Below are positions 8,524-18,955 of a DNA stretch of 64,000 bases, piece by piece. The number at the start of each line of letters is the position of its first letter. Position 1 is the first letter of the stretch. Position numbers and translations under genes: made by a program. The stretch covers positions 1-64,000 of the forward strand of contig CAZBZV010000010.1 of assembly GCA_964496505.1 (NCBI GenBank), read 5' to 3'. The notes beneath the pieces were generated by a model that was not told the DNA's origin, did no database searches, and saw only the letters and a program-made list of their open reading frames with translations. The DNA is from JAABVY01 sp964496505. Its GTDB lineage: Bacteria; Zixibacteria; MSB-5A5; JAABVY01.

Positions 8524-11500
8524 TTATTTCACAACTGCAATATTCCATAATTGAACATCACTAGAACCCGAACCGTTGACCTCCAGGCGGCAGTGATAGA
8601 CGCCTGAGGGAAAGTTGTCGAGCTCCCATGTATACTCGTTGGCCGCTCCTCCGAGGGCCTGCATTTTATCTTCATAAACCAACCGCCCGGCCATATCATA
8701 AATCCGAATATTGGCCTCGGCGTCATCCGACAGCTCGAATCGTATCCTGGTAAATTCGCGAGCCGGATTGGGATAATTGTAGCATTTCGCCAGAAGCCCT
8801 TTATCTGTATCGACGGATTGAATATATTTTCGTTGAAAATTTTGATGATGGCTTCCGCCGCCATACTGCAAATACGGCTCGGCATTATCATCTTCCACAT
8901 ACGGGAGTACAAAGCTGTAAATCAGGCCGTCCCCGGTAACGGCATAGAGATTGCCGCGATTATTCAAATCCGGAACGTCAGTGCTGAAAGCCGGTGAAGT
9001 ATATACGCTCAGGGGGGCGGCAATGGGGGAATTAACAATTCTCGAACCGTCCTGAGTTATCAGAAATATCTCCCCTTCAGGTGTGCCGAATAATATCTCC
9101 GAACGACCGTCCCCGGTTACATCAACCACAATCGGCGTTGATGTTATAGGTCCGGTGGCCTGATGGATATCGGCCTCCTGCGGAAAGTTCCTCACCTGAG
9201 AGCCGTTGAGATCGTAGGCATAAATCTCATTTTCACCGGCAAATATAATCTGACTCCTGCCGCTTTCCGTAAACGAAGGATAAAGGATTGGTGTCGATGT
9301 CGCAGAATGTCCCAGGTTGATCGGGTTGTTGCTCATATAATCCTGGAATCTTTCGCCGTCAGACTCGAAAGTATACATCTGACCTTCAGAATTCAAGGCC
9401 ACAACACGGATATTTGAGGTCGTATCGACTATTCCGGCAGTAAATCCTACTGCCTCGCCGAGAATCGATACGAATATCGACGGATTTCTCAAGTCATGGA
9501 TGAAGTAATTCTTAATTCCGGCATCTTCGGTATAATTCAATGCAAAGGCGTATTCGAAATCCTCCGACACCGAGAATTGCTGAATGTTGTTGAAGCCGAT
9601 TGTCTGCGACAGAGTCTCACCCTCGGCAGAAAGGATATAGAAACCGCCGTCGACAGTGGCCGCCAAAAGCTCGAAACCGTCTGATTCGGGATCGGCATCG
9701 GCAACGACAATCGAAGTCGATATCTCATAATCGGATAAATCATTGACCTTAATTCGGTCAGCTCGGCCATCAGCGTCGAGGTCCTGCATTTTATAAAGGT
9801 AGACCTCGCCGAATTCGGTCCCGACAGCGACCTCCGCGATACCGTCATCATCCAGATCAAACACGGTAGGCGGCGTAGTAATACGCCGGATGGTGCCCAT
9901 CGAACCGATTACTCTGAGTGTATCATAATATATTATCTCATGCAGCGGGCCGCGCGGGGTTGATCTTCTCTCGGATATTATCTCCGTGCCGGGCACCGGA
10001 TCGAAGATAAAGTCGCCGTTAGACCTGAAGGCCAGCAGATAATTCTTGCCGGACACGAAGACCTCGTCCACACCATCACCGTCGATATCATATAACGCCG
10101 GAGGAAAGCCTGATGAATCGGTATGATGAGGCCATCCTGCGGTCTTCACTTCCTGATCCAGATCGAAATATATAATCGTATCACTGCCGCTGATATCGGA
10201 GATGTCGATACCGGTATGTGCTATCGAATTCGATCTTGTGGACGGATTGGTATTGGGACCGAAATGGTCGTTACGGTTGGCCCCAAACATATCTTCGGAA
10301 CGTCCGAAATTAGTCCAGTATTCTCCACCGAAATCAATGATACCGTCAGCTTCAATCAGCCGCAGGAAAGGCCTGTTTTCCCAGGGCTCGAAATTATCAT
10401 CGAAGCCCTCGATGTAATACCACTGCAAATCGTTATCATTAAAATTATTCAGACCGTCGTTATCATAATCGAGCCAGGCCACCGATTCATCCACATGCCA
10501 GATCACCATACCGGAACCGGGCAAAAGGAAATCGTACTCACGTGTCAAAGGCGCCGGCTGTCCGGGCGGAACCACATCCGGATTGGGTGCGGGTCCCAGG
10601 ATTACGCCGGTATTATCAAGGTCAGCTTTAAGGCTGGCCCCGCCGTCCCGGTCGGGATCGATCTGACGGTTTTCGATCAAAAAGTATTCATTTTCGGAGA
10701 TCGGGATTTTATAAATCTTATTCGTATTCGTGGCCAGCTCCGCGGCCATAACACCAAGGTTAATGCCCTCATTCACCACAACAACTTCATTGAATCCGAG
10801 ATAAGCACGCGACCATGCATCGGGATAAAGCGGTATGGTGCCAAGGATAGTGCGTGTAAGCTCGAAACCCAGGTCGACCCCGGTGCCGAAGCCGTTATTA
10901 TCCATGAGGGAAAAGTCGCCCACGAATGTGTTGAATCTATGGGTATCATACAGATCAACCAGGCCGAGCTGATGGCCGAATTCATGTGCCATAACCGCAT
11001 TCAATGCCGTGGCGCGATTATCCTGCGAGGCTGTCTCCGGCATTATCATGCCTTCCAGGATCAGGATTGTACTGTCCTCGACCGGCACCGGCTGACCCAT
11101 CACTATAAAACCGGTGAAGAAGTCATGCGGTGTGGGCGGGAAGCCCAGATCGTTCTGCCTGTCGCTTCCGGCATGGAATATCACGAAGACATCATATTCG
11201 AGCCAGTCGATATCATCATCCTGGTCTGCCAGCCTGAGAGCATCATAGAAAAATTCGCCCAGGCCGAATTCCGGGCTCTGTGAACCATAATAGGCCATAG
11301 TCTTGTCGAGAGTATAGACGCTGTCGGAATCGAGCGGAAAAACAGTCCCGTCAATCGACAGATTGCCGTTGGAAACAACATTCCAATAGTTATGCAGCGC
11401 CTCGATATGTTTTTCGAAATATTCACGGTTATGAGGTGCGGGATCGATACCATGTTTCTCCTCCGCCAGAAAATCCTCATAGCTGCGAAAATCAAAATGT

Positions 11501-11826
11501 CCTCTTCCGGTCGTGGAATCATCATCGGGATCTTCGAGCTGGAACTGCACCCGCACCGCACACATTTTAAGCGTACGCGGAGCCAGTGCGGAAAGCGAGG
11601 TCTCCGGCAGAAGCGATTTGCCGCTGCGCTTGAGTCCCAGTAGATTCTGCTGAGAGACATCGCTCTTGAATCCGCCGTGCGGATGTCTTCGATATTCCGA
11701 TTCCACTTCATTCTTCTTAAGGTCAGTTATTTCCAGCACTCCTGCCGCGAGGCTTCCGGAGAGGAGCAGAAGAAATCCCGTAATCAGAAGCAGTCCTACT
11801 ATGTTGTTGTTCTTCCTATTTATCAA
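8524..11826 (-). CDS. M6-family metalloprotease with C-terminal sorting domain
   Basis: A secreted zinc protease of 1100 residues. Order: signal peptide (1-28), M6 (immune inhibitor A-type) catalytic domain with HEFGHQLGLVD, giving zinc ligands H281 and H285 and catalytic E282; then a region with FG-GAP/VCBS-like beta-propeller repeats (about 560-1000, 'DIDGDGVDEVFVSG', 'DVTGDGRSEILFG'); then a type A sorting domain (about 1015-1100) with 'NYPNPAREF', 'IRIYDMAGRLVY' and a terminal Val-Val-Lys. The start is TTG, with a GGAG site about 10 bases upstream; no ATG precedes the signal peptide. It lies 13 bases downstream of the PorV-like gene. It is the obvious cargo encoded inside the secretion island. 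Target proteins are unknown. Confidence 0.88.
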   Translation of the reverse strand: MINRKNNNIVGLLLITGFLLLLSGSLAAGVLEITDLKKNEVESEYRRHPHGGFKSDVSQQNLLGLKRSGKSLLPETSLSALAPRTLKMCAVRVQFQLEDPDDDSTTGRGHFDFRSYEDFLAEEKHGIDPAPHNREYFEKHIEALHNYWNVVSNGNLSIDGTVFPLDSDSVYTLDKTMAYYGSQSPEFGLGEFFYDALRLADQDDDIDWLEYDVFVIFHAGSDRQNDLGFPPTPHDFFTGFIVMGQPVPVEDSTILILEGMIMPETASQDNRATALNAVMAHEFGHQLGLVDLYDTHRFNTFVGDFSLMDNNGFGTGVDLGFELTRTILGTIPLYPDAWSRAYLGFNEVVVVNEGINLGVMAAELATNTNKIYKIPISENEYFLIENRQIDPDRDGGASLKADLDNTGVILGPAPNPDVVPPGQPAPLTREYDFLLPGSGMVIWHVDESVAWLDYDNDGLNNFNDNDLQWYYIEGFDDNFEPWENRPFLRLIEADGIIDFGGEYWTNFGRSEDMFGANRNDHFGPNTNPSTRSNSIAHTGIDISDISGSDTIIYFDLDQEVKTAGWPHHTDSSGFPPALYDIDGDGVDEVFVSGKNYLLAFRSNGDFIFDPVPGTEIISERRSTPRGPLHEIIYYDTLRVIGSMGTIRRITTPPTVFDLDDDGIAEVAVGTEFGEVYLYKMQDLDADGRADRIKVNDLSDYEISTSIVVADADPESDGFELLAATVDGGFYILSAEGETLSQTIGFNNIQQFSVSEDFEYAFALNYTEDAGIKNYFIHDLRNPSIFVSILGEAVGFTAGIVDTTSNIRVVALNSEGQMYTFESDGERFQDYMSNNPINLGHSATSTPILYPSFTESGRSQIIFAGENEIYAYDLNGSQVRNFPQEADIHQATGPITSTPIVVDVTGDGRSEILFGTPEGEIFLITQDGSRIVNSPIAAPLSVYTSPAFSTDVPDLNNRGNLYAVTGDGLIYSFVLPYVEDDNAEPYLQYGGGSHHQNFQRKYIQSVDTDKGLLAKCYNYPNPAREFTRIRFELSDDAEANIRIYDMAGRLVYEDKMQALGGAANEYTWELDNFPSGVYHCRLEVNGSGSSDVQLWNIAVVK

Positions 11827-11839
11827 ATCGGGTAAACTC

Positions 11840-14800
11840 CTATATTCTTCCAGTTAGCGAGAATCTTACTGTATTTGCCAAAGGCACAGTATCCGATGAC
11901 GGTATATAAGCGAAGTCGAATCTGAAGCCGCGATACTGAATGCCAACGCCCAGGGTCGGGGTTTTGACCTCGCCCACCTGGTCGTATATATATCCGGCAC
12001 GGAAAGCAATGAATGATCCGTACCAGTACTCGAATCCCACATTCTCGATGGCTTCTTTGAGCTCTTCCGAGAAGCCGTCATCAAGCCCGGTCAGCATTTT
12101 GTTGATCTCGCCCACCAGCATCAGACGGTTGTAGGGGTTATCTATCAGTTTATATGAAAGGCCGATCGCAAGGTTTCTCGGAAGCGGATCGGACTGAGCC
12201 GCATCGATATAGGAAATATCCGGACCAAGGTTGGTAACCGCGGCTCCGAAGGTCAGCTTTTCAACGGGCCTGTAAAGCAGGCCGATATCGATACCAAGTG
12301 ATGACCCGGTACCTTCGCCAAGCTCACGTCCCGCGCCCTGATCGGACAGGCGGGAATAAATCCATTTGGCGGTCAACCCGGCAGAGAGATTATTGGTCAT
12401 CTTCTTGCCGTAGCTCATGCCAATCGCCATATCGAATGAGTTAAAGGTACCCATGATTTCATTGTACTCATTGACTCGCACAAGTTCACCGTAGCTCAGA
12501 AAAGTGACATTCAAACCGATTGTACCCCATTCCTCGCCCAGGTGATGTATGTAGGATAGGAATTCATAATAGATATCGTCCGCAAGCTCGGGCAGCCAGT
12601 TGGCATGCATGCCGGTAATTTCGGATTTGGCCGAGGCAAAAACCACGACCTTGTTGGGAGTGGCATACCAGGTTTCACCGGACTTGGAAATTATATCGAT
12701 AGTTTTCTGCCGCTCCAGGCCTTCCTGATAGAAATAGCCGAAACGTTCATCCGAATACTGGACCAGGCCTCTCTCGGTCCCGATGTAGACAGTACTACCG
12801 TCAGCCATAAGGGAGGTAATCGGAGTGGCCAGTGGATTCGAAGGAATATATACAGTCCTGCCGGCCGGTACCTTATTGGTATTTATTCCATTAAAATCAC
12901 GTATCCTCGAGGAAAGCTGGTCAATTTTGACCTCGCTGTCGGTATCAAGAAAATCCGCCGCGATATCTTCAATGGTCATTTCCTCTTCAACAGTGTAGGG
13001 CTTATATCCAAACAGCGTAAACTTGCCGTCATAGAGGATCTTTACTCCGTAGTCGGTACCCAGCCAGAGACGCCCGTCCGAATCGGTGGTCATGACCTTG
13101 ATTTTATGAGTCAGCGAATACCTGAAAGGAATCTTCAGCTCCTGACCCGGTTCGGGAATATCGGACTGCATTTTATTCAGAGCTTTGATCTGATGAGTAG
13201 CGTTGACTATTGAATTCTGATCGGAATAGCCGATAAAATCACGTACTATCTTCTGCATAGTATCGTTCACACTGGCCTCATAGATAAAGTAGTCTTTCCA
13301 TTCAGCGCCGTTGAACCTGTAGAAATTATCATTCGAAACCGCCCAGACCTTGTTCTTTCCGGCGGCATGAACCAAATACAGGGTCGAATCATTCAGGCCC
13401 GCTTCATTTCCGAAGGTTTGCCATGATCCGCGATCATACAGTGCCAGCCCGACAGGAGTCGCCACCCAGAGGGTCTGGTCGTCATATGTCGAAAGCGAGG
13501 TTATCTTATTGGATGGAAGTCCGCTTTCGGCTGTGTATTTCCTCCACTCTTTTTCCTTGGTATCGTAGCGGTAAAGGCCCTCATCTGTTCCGAGCCAGAG
13601 AAAGCGTCCCATACCGACAATCGATTTCGGCTCGGAATCCATCGCCAGTGTAAACGGAATCAGTATTTTGTCGGGCAGGCGGCGATAATCGACACGAGCG
13701 GCATGGAAAGCCAGGCGGTCGATTGTATCCATGCTGAGCTCTCCTTCAACCTGAAGAGCGATCTCGGCCTGATTGATAAATTCAATCAGCTTTTCCTGAT
13801 CGAGGGTAAGATTCAGCCAGGCGGTCTTCAAAAACTCAAGAGATTCCACCAGATTATCAGCGCCGCTTTCCGGAAGCCTGGCCTTGAGTCTTGTCACCAG
13901 GTCGTTGAGATGGTCCCAGGAGACATTGGTGTTGATTTCCACCACTTTCATTTTCTTATCTTCGATATCGGCATCCTCTTCAATGGATAGCTTTTGATAC
14001 AGAACCTCTTCCAGAGTCGCATTGCGTTTGGTATTGAAGGTCATGCCCTCAAGCCATTCCTCGCCATTGAAATGCAGAAGACCCTGAGCGGAAAGACCCC
14101 AGATATCATACTTTTGGTAGTTGGCTTCGGGCAGGCCGTTTTCGACCAGAGTCACACTGGTCAGATTCTTGCTCCAGGGAGAGGCATAATCTTTCCAGAG
14201 AGACAATAGCAGGCTGTAAGGAACCTTGACCGATTCGGAACGCTGCGGCTCGGCGGCTTTGTCGACCACCAGCATAATCTCGCCGTATTCCTTCTCGGTT
14301 ATCTGGCCATCTTCGAGGGCAAATGTGATTTTCTCATCCAGGAAGCGAATCGATTCCGCCTTGACTTTCAACTCCTGCCAATCGGCCAGAAGCTCCTCGA
14401 AATAATCGTTTATCTGCGTCTCTTTATCATCGCTGTCGTAGTAATCGATCAGCCGTTTTCTCTGGCGGTTTATCTCCTCGAAAGAGACTCCGGAATTCTC
14501 CTCAGCCACTGATCTCACTGCCAGCTTATACATATCACGATCGGAGGTATTGACGTTGGAGATCACATACAAGAGGACGGATTGATCCCTATCAACCTTA
14601 AAGACCTCGAAGGATGCCTCACCCTTTTCGGTATTCCTGAAGATACCATCCGGACGAAAGGCAAAATTCTTATATATCTCCGCCTCATCCTGATCCAGGT
14701 CGCCCTTGAGAATCTTAAGCGCCATATCGGATATATGCGGATTATAATCTACTTTGAAGGTATGGTACTCGCTGGCCAGCGGATACATACCCAGACCCGC

Positions 14801-14986
14801 GGGATTCCAGTGAGTGGTTGTAGCATCATCGGCAACAGCGACGAAAGCCTCACCCATACCAGCAGCACGGGCGCCGGCGGCAATCCTGAGAAACAGAACA
14901 GCAGCGTCAGACACGCCGGCCTGTAGATGTGTGGTAGCGGATAGTAAAATTGTAATGGCCACCAGAATGATGAGGTACTTTTTCAT
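11840..14986 (-). CDS. porV: PorV-like outer membrane protein with a giant propeller/LysM-like insertion
   Basis: A 1048-residue chimera. Residues 1-75 hold a signal peptide and the PorV N-terminus ('LRIAAGARAAGMGEAF', 'NPAGLG'). Residues from about 793 to 1048 resume the PorV barrel ('HANWLPELADD', 'GTIGLNVTFLSYG', 'LAIGLSYKL') and end in TGRI. Between them sit about 710 residues: a helical, charged region, two-component-regulator-type propeller blades ('LWLGTDEGLYRYD', 'LWVATPVGLALYD', 'LWLGTDYGVKILYD', 'VYIGTERGLVQYS') and two segments that look like LysM units ('MTIEDIAADF...AGRTVYIPSNP'). PorV normally has about 390 residues; here barrel strands 1 and 2 are separated by the insert. Known PorV proteins shuttle cargo from the translocon to PorU. 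An AGGAGG-type site precedes the ATG; the gene follows porU by 18 bases, the order seen in Bacteroidetes. Confidence 0.8.
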   Translation of the reverse strand: MKKYLIILVAITILLSATTHLQAGVSDAAVLFLRIAAGARAAGMGEAFVAVADDATTTHWNPAGLGMYPLASEYHTFKVDYNPHISDMALKILKGDLDQDEAEIYKNFAFRPDGIFRNTEKGEASFEVFKVDRDQSVLLYVISNVNTSDRDMYKLAVRSVAEENSGVSFEEINRQRKRLIDYYDSDDKETQINDYFEELLADWQELKVKAESIRFLDEKITFALEDGQITEKEYGEIMLVVDKAAEPQRSESVKVPYSLLLSLWKDYASPWSKNLTSVTLVENGLPEANYQKYDIWGLSAQGLLHFNGEEWLEGMTFNTKRNATLEEVLYQKLSIEEDADIEDKKMKVVEINTNVSWDHLNDLVTRLKARLPESGADNLVESLEFLKTAWLNLTLDQEKLIEFINQAEIALQVEGELSMDTIDRLAFHAARVDYRRLPDKILIPFTLAMDSEPKSIVGMGRFLWLGTDEGLYRYDTKEKEWRKYTAESGLPSNKITSLSTYDDQTLWVATPVGLALYDRGSWQTFGNEAGLNDSTLYLVHAAGKNKVWAVSNDNFYRFNGAEWKDYFIYEASVNDTMQKIVRDFIGYSDQNSIVNATHQIKALNKMQSDIPEPGQELKIPFRYSLTHKIKVMTTDSDGRLWLGTDYGVKILYDGKFTLFGYKPYTVEEEMTIEDIAADFLDTDSEVKIDQLSSRIRDFNGINTNKVPAGRTVYIPSNPLATPITSLMADGSTVYIGTERGLVQYSDERFGYFYQEGLERQKTIDIISKSGETWYATPNKVVVFASAKSEITGMHANWLPELADDIYYEFLSYIHHLGEEWGTIGLNVTFLSYGELVRVNEYNEIMGTFNSFDMAIGMSYGKKMTNNLSAGLTAKWIYSRLSDQGAGRELGEGTGSSLGIDIGLLYRPVEKLTFGAAVTNLGPDISYIDAAQSDPLPRNLAIGLSYKLIDNPYNRLMLVGEINKMLTGLDDGFSEELKEAIENVGFEYWYGSFIAFRAGYIYDQVGEVKTPTLGVGIQYRGFRFDFAYIPSSDTVPLANTVRFSLTGRI

Positions 14987-15004
14987 TGTTTTCCTCCGGT
15001 ATTT

Positions 15005-18000
15005 CTATTTTAGAATTACAAGCTTTCCGAATTTCTCTAAACTTATATTATCGGCCAGGTTTGAGGCCGTTCTTATCGATAGTTTATAAATATATACTCC
15101 ATTAGCCAGCTTATCGCCCAGATTATCCCGGCCGTTCCACAGGGATGTCAGGTTCTCGCCTTCGCGTCCCGGTAAGTTCCTGAGAGTATGAATCTTACGT
15201 CCGCTAAGCGTAAATATGTCGATGCTTACCTCGGATGCATCCGACGATAGTTCATAATAAAACTGTGTTTCATCCGCAAACGGATTGGGGACGTTATAAA
15301 GCTCTACTATTTCCGGCGCCTCGGCCGATCCAATCGATATCCTGTATTCGGCCAGTCTCGAATTGTTGGCCGAATCCCAAGCCTTTATTTTCAGCGTATA
15401 ATTTCCATCCTCAACTTCGGGAAGTGTTAGCTCCGCCTCCCCATTTTGATATGAACCCGGATAATAAATAAAATTGTCCGTCAAATCAAAGGTATAAAAC
15501 GGATCATCATCAAGATTTAATTCGATTTTATGTCCCACTTCACCGGAAAGATTGATACCCGAGCTGTCGAACAGCTCCACTCTCAGCCTGCTTCCCTGAG
15601 GTATTACCAGACCCTCCGTCAGAAGTTCCTCTCCGAGATACGGCTTGATTTCAGGAGCGAGCGAGTCGGTTATTTCGGTTACCGTACCCGAAACCCGAAT
15701 CGAATCCATCGATCCCGATGCGCTCAGGGCGCCGGCGGCAGACTCGGCATAAGCCGAGATTCTGGCATTATCACCGCCGTAGGAAATATCCTTGGGCACC
15801 ACGAACTGGAGGCTGAACTGCCCGCCGGAAACATCCGTCTCTCCCCGGAAAATCCGCGCCCCCGGCATCTTGTAATCCAGATCGTAGAAGCTGCTTCCAC
15901 CGACAATACGATAGGTCTTGTCCTGCTGATTGTCGAAAACAGCGACCGTCACGATGCCGTTGAAGTCGGTCAATCGGCTTCCCTGCAGGTCCTGTACCTC
16001 TCCTTCGACAGTCACAAGGTTCAGAGCCGCCAGCGAATCGAGTTCCTGGCTGTTGAAAGCAATCCTGTATTCCGGGGATGCCAGTTTCATGACCGGATCG
16101 CCGAACATAATAAACTTTTTATCATTTTCACTGGGCCGGGAGACCTGCTGACGCAGGAACTTGGAGACATAAACCGCCTCGGCCAGGGAATAATCCTGAT
16201 CCGAGAAGAGCACATCAAAAAGCTTATAATTGAAATCGGCATTGGGACCGCTGTAGACCAGACGAGTAGTGGCAACCGAGGCAATCGCCCCGCCGTCATT
16301 ATAGCGGAAGAATATCTCCGCCATGCCCTCTTCATAAGGGCTGTCGAATTCTCCTATCGAGCAGGAGGCGGCTATGACCACAGTCAGCTTGTCATCGTTA
16401 TGCAGCGAGGGGATATCCTCGTTACGGAATATGCGCTCATCGGTCCAGAGACGGGGGTTTCCGTGCCCCACGAAATTGACCAGAAGAGTGCCGTCATTGA
16501 CAGCCTCGATCAATTGACGTTTGGCATCCGGCTTCTCGCCTCTTGAATCGAGCTCATATTCTATCAAATAAATTTTATTCTTATCGTACCTGTCGGGTGA
16601 ATAGATATTGGCAAGGTTCTCGGCCTGAAGAGTATGGTCGGGCTCCTTGTAAGCGGCGCCCGGTTTGTTTTCATCATCGGCCACGAAGGTCAGCCTGTTC
16701 TGCCAGCTACCCTGATTTGCGCCCTGCCTATAAGTGGCCAGCTTGGCAATAAATCCTGTGACCTCGGCCGCGGTTCTAACCGGCCAGCGGCCGACAACCA
16801 TGTCCGCCCCACGGTCGGCAGGATAGCTTGAGTCCGAGTCGAGAAAGCCTTCATTATCGAAAAGTATATAATTCTCGTCCGATACAGTCTGATCATCCTC
16901 GACCGCAAAAGGCGGGATGAAATTCTGCTTACCCGAATTTGTATAATTCATATAATCATAAGTGCCGTCCCCGCCCAGAACTACAAACGAGGGCGAAGGT
17001 TCGGGCCAGTTTTCATAGGCATGATGAAGGAAATCCCGGATTGCCACAGGATCGAACATACCGCCCGAAAACTGGGCGTACACATCTTCCACCGCCGCAA
17101 GATAGACCGAGTAACCGTCGGACTCACGCAAAGCCCTGTAAGCGCTGAATGAGGGCATGAATTCTTCCGGCGTAACCACGATAATATCATAGCTCTGTCC
17201 GGGATTTATTAAATTAGCCACATCCATCGTCTCTACATTCAGGGGACTTCCCAATGAGGCGTCCTCAGCCAGTGCGAATCTGTAAAATTCGCTTTGAGGT
17301 TGATTGAATTCGAATTTCATGGTTCTGGCGTTGCCGTCCTTGACCGCTCCAATCAAGAGCCTCTGGTTATAGATATCAGAAGCATCAACCAGAACATACG
17401 CGCTGTCGGCGGTAATTGCGCTGACATTGTAATGATATACACCCGCCGAGGTCTTGCCGTAGAATGTCAGACTGCCGCCGCGATACTGGATACGCCTCTG
17501 GTATTCCAGCTCCATATAATCCAGAATATGATCGTTTCTAATATTGTCATTGATACTTATGATCAACGAATTCAGGCCATTCGAAAATGCGTCTGACCAG
17601 AAAGTCCCGTTAGTCATGTAGGGGCCGTCGATAACATGCGAGGAATCCGGAGTGAAACCATTAACCTCCACACTCGGCGACCGTCCGGCAACCTGAATAT
17701 CAAGACGGCTGAGGCCGATTCCGGTTAAGTCATCGATATTGATGAATTGCTCAAAAACACTGCCTTCACGCCAGTACCAGGTATAATAATCGAAAATAAT
17801 GCCGTTTATATCCGCCAGAAAATTATTCTGTTCATATCTTTTCTTATCAAGGAAACTGAAAACATCTTCCGCTTCAGATGTCCTCGGTGTAACATCGACA
17901 GATTCCATCCGAAGCGGGTCGGAATCTCCCCCCGGTCCCAGCGACAGAAAGACCGTTCCGAAGCGGGTGTAATGGTTATGTGTATATATCAGTCCGGCCT

Positions 18001-18955
18001 CGGTTGTGTCGTAGTAATAGTAGTTGGCCGCAGGAAGATAAAATGCTGCATAATCGCCTTCATCAAAACTGCCGTCATTTTCGCCGTTAATATAAACCGG
18101 TATTTCCTTCAGCTCCGGGTAAGGCCCGCCGATTTCGACATTTAACGGTTTCCCTCCGGCCCAGAAGACACGGAAGCTGCGAGGATCAAGGGTTGAAGCA
18201 TCAATCCCGGCACCGTCCAAATCCTCTGGGCCGATTTTCTGAATACCGGTTTGACCGTAATCCAGCTTGACCCAGTTCTGATATTTTTCGAACATATTCT
18301 CCCGTGACTGAAGCGCGATATTTTCAGAACGCGTAATCTCTCTCCAGATACGTGCCTGATCGTAATTCAGCAAAAGCCCTGAGAGCAGATTCTCGAATGC
18401 GCCCTCATCGGTGAAGCCGAGTGATTTTTCAAAAGCATTGGAGGCTGTATTGAATCTGATTGAGACCGTTATTTCATTTAAAAGCCGCCCCTGACCGTTT
18501 TCGATTTTCAGGGGATAGATATTTATGCCCTGTGTATTCTGTGAGCGGATTTTAGCCCGGGGACGAATTTCGACCGAAGTTGAAACTGTGCTTTTATCGG
18601 CGTTGGCATAGTCAACCGGAAATGATGTCGACCAGTTTGTTGATACGATTTGATACTCTACCTGAGAGTCGTAAGGAGTGCCAAGAATTATGGATTTGAC
18701 GGGCAATGGTGATGATTCCTCGGAGCTCAAATTCTCGCAGCCCTTGATATGAAGGACCTTGCCGCCAGCCTTGCTGTCGTATGACCAAGCGGTATCACCG
18801 ACAGTGTATTTGAATACCAGCTCGTTCTCGGTTTGAATGAGAATATCGACATCAGCGTAGATTCCGCCTGCGGCGGATGCTGTTCCAGCGCTTAGTACGA
18901 GAATAAGTGCAAAGCTGGAAATTACGGTGCTGAGGTTAGCAATTCCTTTTGTCAT
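15005..18955 (-). CDS. porU: C25 (gingipain-type) peptidase, PorU-like sortase
   Basis: A 1316-residue secreted cysteine peptidase. The ATG at 18955 opens a typical signal peptide (ending SAA-GG); a longer frame to 19039 through TTG would run through the leader hairpins and is rejected. The C25 domain has the catalytic His in 'VGHGNP' (H831) and Cys in 'AASCSIG' (C865), a spacing of 34 residues that matches the His-Cys spacing of gingipains. After the protease domain come Ig-like beta domains and a FlgD-type C-terminal domain ('YNVPNPFAD', 'IDIFTLSGRKIHTL', 'LANGVYIYKL', final ILK). In type IX systems PorU removes cargo sorting domains and attaches the cargo to lipopolysaccharide. Being first in the operon and directly followed by a PorV-like gene supports the sortase reading over a simple secreted gingipain, but does not prove it. 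Confidence 0.85.
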   Translation of the reverse strand: MTKGIANLSTVISSFALILVLSAGTASAAGGIYADVDILIQTENELVFKYTVGDTAWSYDSKAGGKVLHIKGCENLSSEESSPLPVKSIILGTPYDSQVEYQIVSTNWSTSFPVDYANADKSTVSTSVEIRPRAKIRSQNTQGINIYPLKIENGQGRLLNEITVSIRFNTASNAFEKSLGFTDEGAFENLLSGLLLNYDQARIWREITRSENIALQSRENMFEKYQNWVKLDYGQTGIQKIGPEDLDGAGIDASTLDPRSFRVFWAGGKPLNVEIGGPYPELKEIPVYINGENDGSFDEGDYAAFYLPAANYYYYDTTEAGLIYTHNHYTRFGTVFLSLGPGGDSDPLRMESVDVTPRTSEAEDVFSFLDKKRYEQNNFLADINGIIFDYYTWYWREGSVFEQFINIDDLTGIGLSRLDIQVAGRSPSVEVNGFTPDSSHVIDGPYMTNGTFWSDAFSNGLNSLIISINDNIRNDHILDYMELEYQRRIQYRGGSLTFYGKTSAGVYHYNVSAITADSAYVLVDASDIYNQRLLIGAVKDGNARTMKFEFNQPQSEFYRFALAEDASLGSPLNVETMDVANLINPGQSYDIIVVTPEEFMPSFSAYRALRESDGYSVYLAAVEDVYAQFSGGMFDPVAIRDFLHHAYENWPEPSPSFVVLGGDGTYDYMNYTNSGKQNFIPPFAVEDDQTVSDENYILFDNEGFLDSDSSYPADRGADMVVGRWPVRTAAEVTGFIAKLATYRQGANQGSWQNRLTFVADDENKPGAAYKEPDHTLQAENLANIYSPDRYDKNKIYLIEYELDSRGEKPDAKRQLIEAVNDGTLLVNFVGHGNPRLWTDERIFRNEDIPSLHNDDKLTVVIAASCSIGEFDSPYEEGMAEIFFRYNDGGAIASVATTRLVYSGPNADFNYKLFDVLFSDQDYSLAEAVYVSKFLRQQVSRPSENDKKFIMFGDPVMKLASPEYRIAFNSQELDSLAALNLVTVEGEVQDLQGSRLTDFNGIVTVAVFDNQQDKTYRIVGGSSFYDLDYKMPGARIFRGETDVSGGQFSLQFVVPKDISYGGDNARISAYAESAAGALSASGSMDSIRVSGTVTEITDSLAPEIKPYLGEELLTEGLVIPQGSRLRVELFDSSGINLSGEVGHKIELNLDDDPFYTFDLTDNFIYYPGSYQNGEAELTLPEVEDGNYTLKIKAWDSANNSRLAEYRISIGSAEAPEIVELYNVPNPFADETQFYYELSSDASEVSIDIFTLSGRKIHTLRNLPGREGENLTSLWNGRDNLGDKLANGVYIYKLSIRTASNLADNISLEKFGKLVILK

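Noticed and set aside
10123..11283. 386-codon plus-strand frame inside the M6 protease gene
   Set aside because: It is antisense to a gene with clear catalytic motifs, signal peptide and sorting domain; its protein is low in recognisable motifs and only reflects codon bias of the real gene.
15530..16546. 338-codon plus-strand frame inside porU
   Set aside because: Antisense shadow over the C25 catalytic domain; no ribosome site or family motif.
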